Below, one piece after another: positions 37,301 through 48,118 of a stretch of DNA of 64,000 nt. Under the pieces are notes generated by a model. The model saw only the letters and a list, made by a program, of their open reading frames with translations. It was not told the DNA's origin and made no database searches. Source of the stretch: Cinclus cinclus (lineage: Eukaryota > Chordata > Aves > Passeriformes > Cinclidae); NCBI RefSeq assembly GCF_963662255.1, contig NC_085067.1, positions 8,956,148 to 9,020,147 on the forward strand, in the 5' to 3' direction. The first letter of the stretch is position 1; each line of letters begins with the position of its first letter. The position numbers and the translations under genes were made by a program.

Positions 37301-39999
37301 GCTGCAGGGGGGTTCAGCTGGATCCTGCATAATAGACAGGTTCTCCTCTGCCGTGTGAGAAACGTGCTGATGTTCTCACCCCGCTGTGTTCGAGGGCTTT
37401 GGAGAAGGGCATTAAAGAGGGGGGTGGTTGTGCACCTTTCAGTGCCTTCTGCTGATGCTGTGGTGGGAGTCTCCAGATGGCTCCTTTGACAGTTTCCCAA
37501 GATATTTTTATTTCTGTGTTAGCACGATTGTGTTTTCTTTAACGGTGGTTGTGCTCATTTTTAGGATGTCTTTTGTGTTTCAGATATTGGTCATAGCACA
37601 AGAGTTAATTTATTGTTTTGATCCAAGCAGATTTGACCCTGGAATCAAAGCACCGCTGCTTTCAGCTGATGTTTCTGAAACAGAAACTCCTTCTGAACAC
37701 CTCTGTTTGGGGATTGGCCTTATCATGTCAAAGGGAGAGTTGCCTTGAAAAAAACCTTCTATTTGACACCTGAGTGATGATTTCCCTTTTGTTGAGATTC
37801 CAATTTAAATCTTCACAATACTGATGGCTTGGTAGCAAGCTCACATAGCGTTACATTTGCTGCACTGAGAGTGCTTGGTTTTGAATGCAAGATCAAGAAA
37901 TTCCCTTGCTTCTCCCTTCCTTGCAGACTCAGTACTGCCTTACAGCATGGAATCCCCAGGGGGAAGAGCAGAGGGGCTGAAGATGTCCTGCTCTTGAGGA
38001 ATCCAGTGAGGGAATTCAGCCCAGCACAGCAGAGCCAGCTCAAGGCTACTGCTATTTGGGCCCATTTTCTTTTCATCTTAGCCAAAGTGAGCACAAAATC
38101 AAGTGGAACAGCAAGTAAATGCAATATATTTATTCCATTTTGGTCTGTTCAGTCTTTCCTAAATTCAGTGGCCTAAATTCCTAAATACAATGGCCTTATT
38201 TTTTTCTTTTTCGCTTTGCCTTTCTCCTGGTGACTGTGTGGTTCAGAAATTGGTGTTTCTGGCACATTTCAAGCTATCTTTGAAAATAAATACCTTTCCC
38301 AGAGGTGAGGGCAACCTGAGACCCTGATTGCCTAAAGTGTCATTAACCAAACAGCACCAGAGACAGAGGTGATTAATATACACCCTTGGAGCTTTGTAGT
38401 GAAGCTTAATGGTATGATCTTGGAGCAAATAGTGTAAAACCTTTGGAGATTCTGCTGGAACCCAGCTCAAGCCTGTGTGCATTTAGCTGTGCATTTCTGA
38501 GTTTATTTTCAACACCCAGGTGAAGCACTGGTATCCTTCCTAGGGGAAAACAAACTGTGCTTTACAGTATTTGCTCTGGGAATGGTGATACCAGTGGTTA
38601 CAAACCATTTTGCTTGTTCAAATAACAACTGGAGCATGGCCAGGATGACACCAGGGCCGGGTGCCTGTGCTTAGGGGTCACTGTCTGACCACAGCTGACC
38701 AGGACTGCCGGGCAGGGCTTGGTGTTACAGCCCAGGGTGGTGTGTGGTGAGAAGTGCCCTGGCAGGTGATGCCAGCTGTGCGTGTGCTCCCCTCTGTGAT
38801 CCTGGATCATGCACAGAGCTCTGTGGGAACAGCCTCATGGCTTTGTCCCAGCCCTGGCCACATGCCTTGGTGATGTCCTTGGAGAAGGTGTAGAGCTGAC
38901 ATCCCCATCCCAGTGCTCTGCATCCAGCAGGGAGCCCTTGCTGCTGCGGTTTAGGAGCTGAGCTCTGGAGCAGTGGGAAGCAATATTACAGAATTACAAA
39001 GGCATTTTGCTCCCAGCAGCTTTCTCAGCCAAGAATGAGAGAATCTAGGGAAGCTGGGTGTGGGCCTTCAGGTAGAAAAAACAAACCCGAAGGGTTAGGG
39101 ACTTGGCTCGGTGGGGCAGGTGACACTTAAAATAGAAAAGACTTATCTTTGTCTTCTCTTGAAATATGTCCAGTATCCTTGGGAGGCTTCTTAGCATTTG
39201 GATCAGTGCCCTGCCTATTCAGAGCCGTCTACTTTCAGGAAAGGACTGTAATTTGCAGCTTGTTTGGGGTGGTTTTCACTCGGTGCTTTGCAGGACTGTG
39301 CTTGGCTGTGTGCTCCTGGAACCCTGACAGTGATGTCCCAAAGGACCCTGCCACCTTCTCCCATGGAGTTGGTGGGAGAGGGCAGCGTCCTGGCAGGAGT
39401 GGGCTGGCGTGGGCATGTCCTGGACCCTCCATCCCTCTTTATCCCTGGTGTGAGCAGTGCTCCCCTGGTGCTGCACATCCCACGTGTGCCTGGGCACCAG
39501 CACTCTCCTCGGGAGATGTGCTGTAATTAACCATCCCATCAGGAGCAAGCCCTTCCCATCAGCTCCCTCTCTGCCAGCACATTCTCCTCTGCTGTCTCTT
39601 TTTCTAGTAGAAAGCTCTTCCTACAAGTGGTACTTGTGTAACTTGGCAAGGATGTTTTGATGGGCTGGCCGCATTGTTCATTGAATTACTGTCTGGCTGG
39701 AAAGCCAAGGGCTGCAATTTTCTGTGCATTATTATTCTTGGGATTCAGCCTCTTAGAAATGCAAAGTGGGACAGTTTGCTGCTTGAAACATTTCCCAACA
39801 GTTCGGGGCCTGGCAAGAGATGGAGGGATCTCTTGGGCTTCAGTAACCTTCAGGTTTTCACATGCTTTGACATGCATTTTGAGTGAGTCCTTTTATTTAT
39901 TTCAATAGTTGTGTCAAACATTCCTCCTCCCTTGTATTAACTATGGCTTCACTGCCCTAAAATAACCCAGCAGGGTTAGGAATACTTGCCACAGGAATC
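34398..39999. other. Non-coding stretch, nothing recognised
   Basis: 5.6 kb without a supported gene. Open frames peak at 138 codons (36942-37358, plus), opposed by 130 codons on the minus strand. 37052-37065 has an interrupted A run. 36540-36680 is T-rich. 39215-39550 is GC-richer with frames open on both strands, none meaningful. Confidence 0.4.
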
Positions 40000-40770
40000 T
40001 TGTAAATGGCTTGCACATAATTATGTTTTTATTCCAAGGCAAAGGAGATATAACTCTTCAAAATGGATAAAAATCTTGAAATGAACATCTGGACATACAA
40101 ATTAAATTGCTCTTAGTGTAAGGACAGTGATGTGCTTTATTCTCCCTGGCAGGCTTCAGCACACTTGCAGACTCGACACTAATCCACAGGATCAGAGTCA
40201 TCTTGTAAACTTAATGTCTCTAAATGTTTTCACATACTTTTATTGCAAATCTATCCTTTCAGGACATTAGAGATCAGCCTGAGCCCTGGTAAGGCACATG
40301 TAGCCTCTCTGCATTGACTGAGAGCTTTATATACTTAGATTGAGATAGCCTTGGGTCTCAAGAGCAAATCATTCTTCTGACAACAAACCCTCCCCTGCCC
40401 TGCACAAGCTGTCACCCTCACCATCAATGAAATTATAGATTAGGCTATTGATTATTTTTCTTGTTTTTTTCCTCCCACTTACACTCAGACTCTCATGAAA
40501 ATTCAAGACATTTCATATCTTTCTATTGACAGAGCAACAACTAAATCAGATTATGCAACTCTCTTAATTCCCAGAAGTAATTTCCAAATTGTTCTTAGGT
40601 CCTTTGCCTGTCTGGTGCTTGCAATTGGATAGAGCATGCTGAGATACTTGCAGCTTGTCATGGTTTAAATCTTAATTACTTTCATGGGAGTGCATCCTTT
40701 TGAAATCCAATACTTGGACTTTCTCTAGTCTATTCTTCTTTTTTCTAAAAGGAATTTAAATATCCAGTAT
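40000..40770. promoter_or_regulatory. Candidate conserved non-coding block
   Basis: A 770-bp AT-rich block with no open frame of 60 codons in any of six frames, no simple repeat and no mobile element. It contains the palindrome CATAATTATG (40016-40025), TATTGCAAAT near 40242, a GAAATTATAGATTAGGCTAT run near 40429, and CTATTGACAGAGC near 40522, resembling a TGACAG MEIS/TGIF-type core. This is the longest such block in the window and resembles the constrained flanks of developmental genes. Constraint is inferred, not measured. Confidence 0.35.
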
Positions 40771-42477
40771 CATAATTAAGCATTTCTACTCATTTATGTT
40801 AGAGGTTTTGGAAGAGTATTTAAAGAAAGCAAAGTCAATGTACTAACTACTAATATTACAGAGGAACAGGAGGTGGGTGTTGGTGCTGTTGCTGTTTTTG
40901 GGGGTCAGGTCCCCTTGTGTGCCGGGGGTGGTGGCAGCGATGCCATCAGTAAGGCTGTGCCAGTTGACATTGATGTTGGCCCTTCCTTATGTATTTGTGA
41001 GATTTGGTGCAATCTTGCTTCTTCTAGACAGGCTGGGGGAGCTTGAACTGGCTGAACAAATAATTCTTGGTATAGGTGCACAAAGCTGATCATTTTGGGC
41101 ACTTTTTATTTAAACAGAAAAAGACCAGGGCACCAGCAAATACTAAACTTATCACTCTATCAAGCCAGTAACATCAGCACTTCAGTCAAGTTTCCAGAGG
41201 CAGATTTATGCCTCCTGAGATGATGCTTGTATAAAACTTGTTTGGCTGTGATTTTCAAAGGCTGCAGCACGGAGAAACTGCTGGGGTGGCTGATGGTGTG
41301 TGCAGAATGCCGAGGAGCTGGTTGGGAGGTGAGGCTGGGGAGAGGAGAGGGCACATGAGCAACAGGGGTTTGAGGGTCTAGGAAGCCCAGAGTGGTGAAT
41401 GCCCCATGCCCAGATGTGACAGAGGTGTGTGCCAGGCACAGAGGGCACAGAGTCTGCCAGAGTTATGGTTATACCTCGTCCATGTTAAACACTCCCATAA
41501 ATGCAAAGAATAAATCCCATAAATCCTGATTATAGGTTTGATAGTTATGTTTTATATAAATGGACACATAAAAACACACCAAAAAAAAAAAGAAAAAAAG
41601 CTTTGTTTTCCCCTGATCTGCTTTTCTCTATGGCTGCTGTCTGGCCTCCAGCAGGATAAATGACCAGGATGGAGACAGCCTTCCCTAAATACTATGAGAG
41701 TGTGCTTAGATGGGCACAGGGACAGCTCTTTCCAGCAAAGAATAGTCCCTTGCCCACTGCTGTTGTGCAGTGCATTCTTATATATGATTTTTGCACAAGA
41801 GCACATGTTGGCTGGTTTCCTCTTTAACCCTGGATGTGCTGGTCTGTATTGTCATGTCCTCAGTCATATTTCAATCCCTCAGGCACTGGGAAGTGCAAGT
41901 GTACATTGTCAGAAGCAGAGGTGTCTTCTTTAAAACAGTCCTCTGGATCTGCCCTTATTTTCAGCACTTGAGTGGAAACATGGCTGTTTTAAATAAAAAT
42001 TGGGTTTAATGTGCTTTTAAATTGGAGGCAACTGCACTAGTTATGCAATTAACTGCAAATATTGAGTTCAAGAAGGGCAAGGCAAGTACTTCCAAAATAA
42101 TCAGAAGTGTTTTTAAATGGATGGCTAATGGAGAACAGACACTGCAGTGTGAGCTGCCTGTGTTCCCTAACAAAGCATTCTTTACCCAGGCTCTGCATAA
42201 GCTTCTTTTCAGCGTGTACATTAGAGCAGGAGTCTGGCAGGCTGTCTCGTCATGTGTCTTGTCCTGTAGAGCCACTTATTGGATTTCATCTGCTTACCCT
42301 TGTGCGATCATCAGGGCAGTGCTTAAAAGCAGCTCTTGTATGAAAACAAACGCAGCAGATTATGCAGCCTTAGTCTCTTCATGGAAGAGAGGAGGGGAGA
42401 GACGGGGAAGGGAGGAAGCCTCCATTCCTGACCTTTAACTCAGCAGTAAACATAAATCTCCTCTAATGCTCTGCATT
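40771..42477. other. Non-coding stretch, nothing recognised
   Basis: 41580-41600 carries an interrupted A run. A plus-strand frame at 42022-42438 (138 codons) is unusually long for AT-balanced sequence but shows no recognisable domain and is overlapped by an 89-codon minus-strand frame. No exon is supported. Confidence 0.4.
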
Positions 42478-43545
42478 AGACCTTTGGAAGAAGGGGCAGC
42501 CAACTCAGGCGGACTACAAGGATGTCGTGAGGTTATGCAGGGAGAAAATCAGAAGGGCCAAAGCCCAACTAGAACTTAATCTGGCTACTGCCATAAAACA
42601 CAATAAGACATGTTTCTATAAAAACACTGGCAGCAAAAGGAGGGCCAAGGAGATTCTCCATTCTTTATTCGATGCAGGAGGAAACACAGTGACAAAGGAT
42701 GAGAAAAAGGCTGAGGTACTTAACGCCTTCTTTGCCTCAGTCTATAATAACAGGAGCCATTGTCCTCAAAGGACCCAGCCCCTGAGCTGGAATACAGGGA
42801 CAGGCAGCAGAATAAAGCCCCGTCATCCAGGGGGAAATGATCAGAGACCTGCTGCACCCCAGAGACACACAGAGTCCCATGGGACTGGTTGGGAACCACC
42901 CAAGGGGGCTGAGGGAGCTGGTGGAAGTGCCCACTGAGATACTTCCCTTCATTTATCAACACCCCTGGCTAACAGGGAGACCCCAGGTGACTGGAAGCTA
43001 CCCAGTGGGGCACCTGACATGAAGGGTCAGCAGGATGATGCTGCCAGCCTGACCTCAGTGCTGGGGAAGGTCACAGAGCAGATCACTCCCAGTGCCATCA
43101 CATGGCACATCAGGGCACCCAGGGCATCAGGCCCAGCCTGCGGGGGCTTAGGCAGGCCCTGCACAGCTAACCTGTCTTTGATGACAAGGCGACCCACTTG
43201 GTGGCTGAGGGAAGGGCTGGGGATGTATTCTAGCTGTAGTTCAGTAAAGCCTTCTCCTGGGGACACTGCCAGCCACGGCTTGGACAGCTGCTCTGATTGC
43301 AGACGACCGAGCGTGGTGGGCAGTGAAGTTCCACCCAGCCAGGGCTGGTCACCAGTGGTGTTCCCTGGGCTCTGTGTTGGAGCCAGCCCACTCTAGTGTC
43401 CTTGTCAGTGGTCTGGATGAGGGGATTGAGGGCACCTTTAATCAGTCTGCAGGTGACACAAGGGTGGGTGGGAGCATTGATCTGCTGGAGGGCAGGAAGC
43501 TCTGCAGAGGCATCTGGACAGAGGGATTAGATCCATGGTCTGAAA
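42478..43545 (+). mobile_element. CR1 LINE internal fragment
   Basis: A 1.07-kb forward-orientation piece of a CR1 element covering part of ORF2, the endonuclease-reverse transcriptase polyprotein used for target-primed reverse transcription. Matching text includes GCAGGGAGAAAATCAGAAGG, TTAACGCCTTCTTTGCCTCA, CTGACCTCAGTGCTGGGGAA, GGTGTTCCCTGGGCTCTG and GAGGGGATTGAGGGCACC, all family landmarks in the right order. Both ends are truncated: the endonuclease lies outside the fragment and the 3' tail is absent. Several internal segments are missing relative to the family, for example around 43000-43015 and 43245-43320. It is far older than its length suggests. Confidence 0.93.
42500..43540 (+). pseudogene. 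Dead CR1 ORF2 reverse transcriptase remnant
   Basis: The reading is conserved but broken across two frames. The first segment reads QADYKDVVRLCREKIRR and continues to EVLNAFFASV up to about 42770. After a frameshift comes IRDLLHPRDTQSPMG and LRELVEV..FIYQHPWLTG (42837-43000), then SLTSVLGKVTEQI (from 43046) in the first frame again. RT motif A is destroyed: at 43231 and 43237 in-frame TAG codons flank the Leu of the family's YLDF. The motif C catalytic box, FADD in the family, has become SAGD near 43450. No product with activity is possible. This is a retrotransposon relic, not a host gene. Confidence 0.9.
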
Positions 43546-46500
43546 ATAAACCATGGAAAGGTTACCCTCTTAAAACAATAATGTTTGCTGCTGAAGTTGT
43601 GTCCAAAATTAAAAAAAAGACCTAAAAATACTACCACCAGTTTGCTTTCCATAATGCAGCTGCCCACTCAGAACATCACCTCCCAGAAGTGGCTCTTTCT
43701 CACCTCGTAGCTGATGTTAAGTCATTCATTCCCTTTCTTTTTTGCAGGGTCAGTTATGTTTCAGCTTGGGGAAGCTGTTACATTTCCCTGCTCTTCAGGC
43801 ATGATGTGCAAGTCCTGCATTGTGATTCTGTGCACAGCCCTCCTTCCCCTGGGATGGGCTGCTCTGAAGGTTGCTGTCTTTGGCTCCACGTTACAGTGGA
43901 GATGTTTTGAACAAGACCAGGCTCTCTGTGGAGTTCAGGCTATCTTGTTCAGATTCAGAGATCTTATATAGCTCAGAGAACTGGAACATCATTTTAGCTG
44001 AAATGACATAATCTGTTCTGTTTTGTTTTGATATTTCTCACCTTTTCTAGTTTTGTGCTCAGTTGGTGTCAAAATCTTTCGGTGGGAATAGAGGACCTCA
44101 ACACTTGTGGAAAGACCAGCAGGCTCCTTGCTGGATCTGTTGGCCCTGCTGTTCACCTCTCCACTTTGTCTTGAGAGCTCAGATGACTTTTTAAGGCTGT
44201 GCAGTGAGCGAGGCTCAAACCAGGAATGAGTGTTGCTGTCACTTGTGGCCCCATTACACCTCCTGTGTGCTGTTCTCACCTGAGCAGCAGCCACATGTGG
44301 GCTGTATGGCTGATGCAGGAGCAGGGTGAAAGGGTCTCCAGTCTGTCCTTCTGCTGCACTGAATCTGTGTGAGTTGGCAAAGGTGAGGGAGGTTTCTCCA
44401 GGCTGAGTCAGTGTTGAAGCAGAGAGATTGTGTCAATGTATGTGATGTGGCTCAGCTGGGATGGTTTCAGTCCATCGGGAGTTGTCATCCAGTGGTGGGG
44501 TCTGTACTGGTGGGACTGATCCCAACCACAGAACAGATCTGCTCCTTCGTAGCAGATTATTGCTGGGGTTATTGAAGAGAAAAATCACTCCCTTCTGTGG
44601 GGAAGTGATGCTGGTTGGATGGAATCAGTTAAAGGAAACTGCCACATAAACTGATGATCATGAAGTGAAAGAGTTGGAGGAGCTGGGGAAGAGTTTAAGC
44701 TGGAGCTGCAGGAATGCAGTAACTTTGGCATGCTCACAGGGGCAGGTCAAGCAGAAATATATTGGTGTTCAGCAGGTCCCTGAATGGTGGTGGGCACAGG
44801 TGGTGCCTGGGCAGAAAAGGCTGCAGAGTGGTGGTGGGAGGGCCACTGAAAATGGAGCGAGTCCCAAGGGTGCACCAGTACTATTCATCCCGCAAGTGCC
44901 CTCCTTGAGCAGAGTTCCTGAGGGGAGAACACCGTGTAAATTAAAAACAGAAGTGGTGATTGCAGAGGAAAAAAAAAAAAAAGGTGATGGATTGAGAAGT
45001 TGCTGTAGAAGAGGGAGGAGCTAGGCAGATGAGATACGGATATGAAATGTAAATGGAGCTTGGAGGTGATTAAGTGGACTTTTCTACAGTCATTTCTTAT
45101 GCTGGATGTGGGAGGCTGTGCTGATGGGGGAGGAGGAAAAACATCACAGCTGAGGAATCAGCAGCATTTCCCTGTTGATCATGTAGGCAGAAAATAGGGG
45201 CAGCCTCTTTGCTGGGGGGCTGAACTGAATCAAATCCTCCAAATGCAAACCTTGGCCATAGGACCACTGTGTCATGCAAAGGGAATCTGCCTTTCCCACC
45301 AGCCCCCTGCAAAGGAATTAGTAATTCCTTATGCCATCTCATGGCAAAAATGATTTTGTAAGACATGGTGTGGAGGTGTGGAAAGAGGAAATGAGTGAGA
45401 TGTTTTTAATTCCAGATAATTTGTTTGGTGTATAGCTGTGAATTAGACACATAGGGAGTCAAAGTTAATGGATGAAGAGTGTATTAAAAAAGACAGAGTA
45501 ATGTTACCAAGAGAAGAACAGAATTGTTCTCACCAGGCAATGCACTTTGCAGAAGAGAGGACTGTAATCTAGTTTTATTACAAAATAGAGGTTAGCCTCT
45601 TTCTTTTTTTTTCTTTTTTTTCATTATTCCTCCTCTAAATTGTACCTGTTTGTGAGGTTTTTTTCACAATAAACACATTTTTTCCTGAAAATTGCAGTTT
45701 TTTGAAACGAACACAAATCCAAATGGTTAAGTAATTAAGACTTCCTGCAGGAGAATGCGTGTTGGCTTTGCATTTCCTGCATGTTTGGGAGCAAAGGAGC
45801 AGATCTGCTCACAGGATGAGCACTTGGATGACATTAATATTACCTTTATAGACTGCCACAAATTGTCCTGTGGCAAACAGGCTCTTAGGAATTTGCTCAG
45901 CATATTAAACAGAAGACCTTTTGAGCTTGGGGCAGGGAGGTGGATTATGGATATCGTTAGTGTGCTGCTGCAGCCACATCACTCCTTGCACACGGGAAAA
46001 TCCTGAATCCCCAAGAACATTCCCTTTGAATGACAAGGACTAGATCTTGGTGCTTGCAGGCTCTTGGAGTTCTACTTCTCTGGGGCATAATCCAGATCCC
46101 AAAGAAAACTCTTATTAATCTGTTCTGTGTGTGAAGGAAATGCCAAAACATACATTACAGCTGTGGCCCCATTCAGATCCTGCTGTTTCCATAAGTGATT
46201 GCCATGGGGTGCGTGGAGAGCTCCAAGAAAAACCTGGTGGAGACCTGGAGCAGTGTTAGTCTTCTTTTTGTTTTGTATTATTTCAAGGAAATGCTTGTTT
46301 CAAAGAGTGAGGGCTTTAATCATTTGGCTTGTGAGGGAGTTGTCTCTTTAATCTCTTACACTTCGGTTTTGACTTCCTTCAAAAAAATCTTTGCAGCACT
46401 GGTGTCATTGGTGCCTGTTCACTCAGATCAGCCCTTCCAGAGGGGAAGGAAAGCAGCGTTTCCTCATATAAAAAACAAACAAACAAACAAAAAAGGACAG

Positions 46501-47983
46501 GTTTTTAAGGTACCAAGCCTGGCTTGCATCCCTGAGATGAAAAGGAAATTGAATATTGTGTTTTCTAAAGGACTTTTCTATCCCTGCTGGATATAGATCT
46601 ATCAGCCAAATATTGAAATAGAGGCACCTGGTTTGCTGCTGCATGGCTCCAGCTCACATGGAGCCTTCATCCCCCTGCTTTTGGAACCAGTGCTGGGCCT
46701 TTGATTCCCACAGGAATGTTGAGCATAAGCAAAGCTCCAGTCTTGATGGAGCGGTCCAAGCTTTGGGAAAACATCAGTAGTCTGATGGAGCACTGGAGGG
46801 AGCCTGAGAAGGTGCTCAGAGTGTGGCCCTCCCCAAACCCTGAGTCCTGGGAGTTCAGCTGTTCACATCCAAACCTTCCTTTGCCTTTGCTTGTTGCTGG
46901 AGAATGTATAGCTCTGCCTTTCCCTCCAGCCTGTCGCTGTGCAAGACAATAATCTGTGTCCATGCTGGATGTGTGGAGTACAAAATAAAATCCAAGTTAG
47001 TTTTAAAACTGAAAAACACCTTCTCTTTTCAGCAGGACATCTTATGCATCACTAAATTCCTTATCCTCCCAATTCTTTTGTTCTCCACTTTGAAAATGCA
47101 CATGAAACATGCCTGGTATTAACAAGATGGTGGCAGGTTTGGGAGGGAAAACAAGTGTGTTAATTCTTTCAAGGCGGTGTTAAAAAATATTTCAAATGTT
47201 TTCCCAGTGGTGGTTGGGATTTTACCTTCTAAAATTGCATGAAAAGCAAAATACTGTTCTGTGATGATACTAAACTGTTATAATGTAAGGTCACAAGGTT
47301 CAAGGAAACACATTTTCCTAGAGGAGATAGAAGTGTTTATCTAGTCAAGAGAGTCATTTTCCTAGATAAACAAGTTTTTTAACAACTGTAGAAAATTAAT
47401 TTTCAGTAGGGAATATGAACCTTTAATCTCAGCTTCTCTGCTCAGCATTAGGAAAATCTTCACTAGACAGTGACTGGTATCTGTGTGCCTCACAATGGTA
47501 ACATTTTGGATGAACACCAGATTTCTGAGTGTTTTTCTGAACATTGCCAGCATGGAAAATCCATCCCTGATTTGGATTTAGCGGTGAGTGGTCGGGGCAG
47601 CATCCTGCTTGAAAGCAGCAAGCTTTCATGTGTTTACAAAGATACATTGCCCAAACCCAAAACTGTATTACCTGTGAGCAAGGAGCCTTGAAGGGCTTTA
47701 GAGAGGCTATCATGAATTCAACTTCATTTCTTCCCAGGTCTCTGGGAAGCTGATGTAGGTAACCTGATTCATTTGTATTTTAAACTAGAAGAGAATTGTA
47801 CCATTTCTGGGGCTTTCAGACAAGTAAGTGTGTTGTTATAATTTTTTTGTTTGAAAGCAACAACAAAAAGTTCTGAATAATAGTGTTCTCTTTGAAATGG
47901 ATTAAAGCTGGTTGATAAGAACCAACTCCCCCAAGACTGGGATGACTGATAGTTGTGCTGTGCTTGCAGTTGCCTGATCTAAT
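43546..47983. other. Non-coding stretch, nothing recognised
   Basis: No supported exon. Low-complexity spots are an A run near 44970-44982, a polypyrimidine tract at about 45597-45622, and an (AAAC)-type A-rich run at 46472-46497. A frame beginning Met-Gly-Cys at 46204 was considered and rejected. 45400-45730 and 47160-47420 are AT-rich. Confidence 0.4.
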
Positions 47984-48118
47984 TTCATAGAATCACCAGA
48001 TGTTTTTGGTTGGAAGGGAACGTAAAGATCCTCGAGTTCCACCCTGTGCTGTGGGCAGAGACACCTTCCACTAGACCAGGTTGCTCCAAGCCCTGTTCAG
48101 CCTGGCCCGGGACAGGTC
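47984..48118 (-). mobile_element. CR1 LINE 3' end, reverse orientation
   Basis: Read on the plus strand it starts TTTCATAGAATCACCAGATG, then TTGGTTGGAAGGGAACGTAA, AGATCCTCGAGTTCCA and CCACTAGACCAGGTTGCTCC, and ends CAGCCTGGCC. This is the reverse complement of the CR1 3' terminus, so the element lies on the minus strand. It is 5'-truncated to about 135 bp. Confidence 0.93.

Noticed and set aside
43741..43900. Exon after a polypyrimidine tract and TTTTTTGCAG at 43738-43747
   Set aside because: The acceptor-like site is good, but the frame that follows reads as random, Cys- and Ser-rich sequence and no donor closes it convincingly.
46204..46260. Open frame starting MGCVESSKKNLVETW, like an N-myristoylated, palmitoylated protein start
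   Set aside because: The start context (GCCATGG) is good and Met-Gly-Cys-x-x-Ser fits acylation. However, the frame then runs into non-protein-like sequence, I see no good splice donor after it, and there is no CpG-rich promoter upstream. Chance is the simpler reading.
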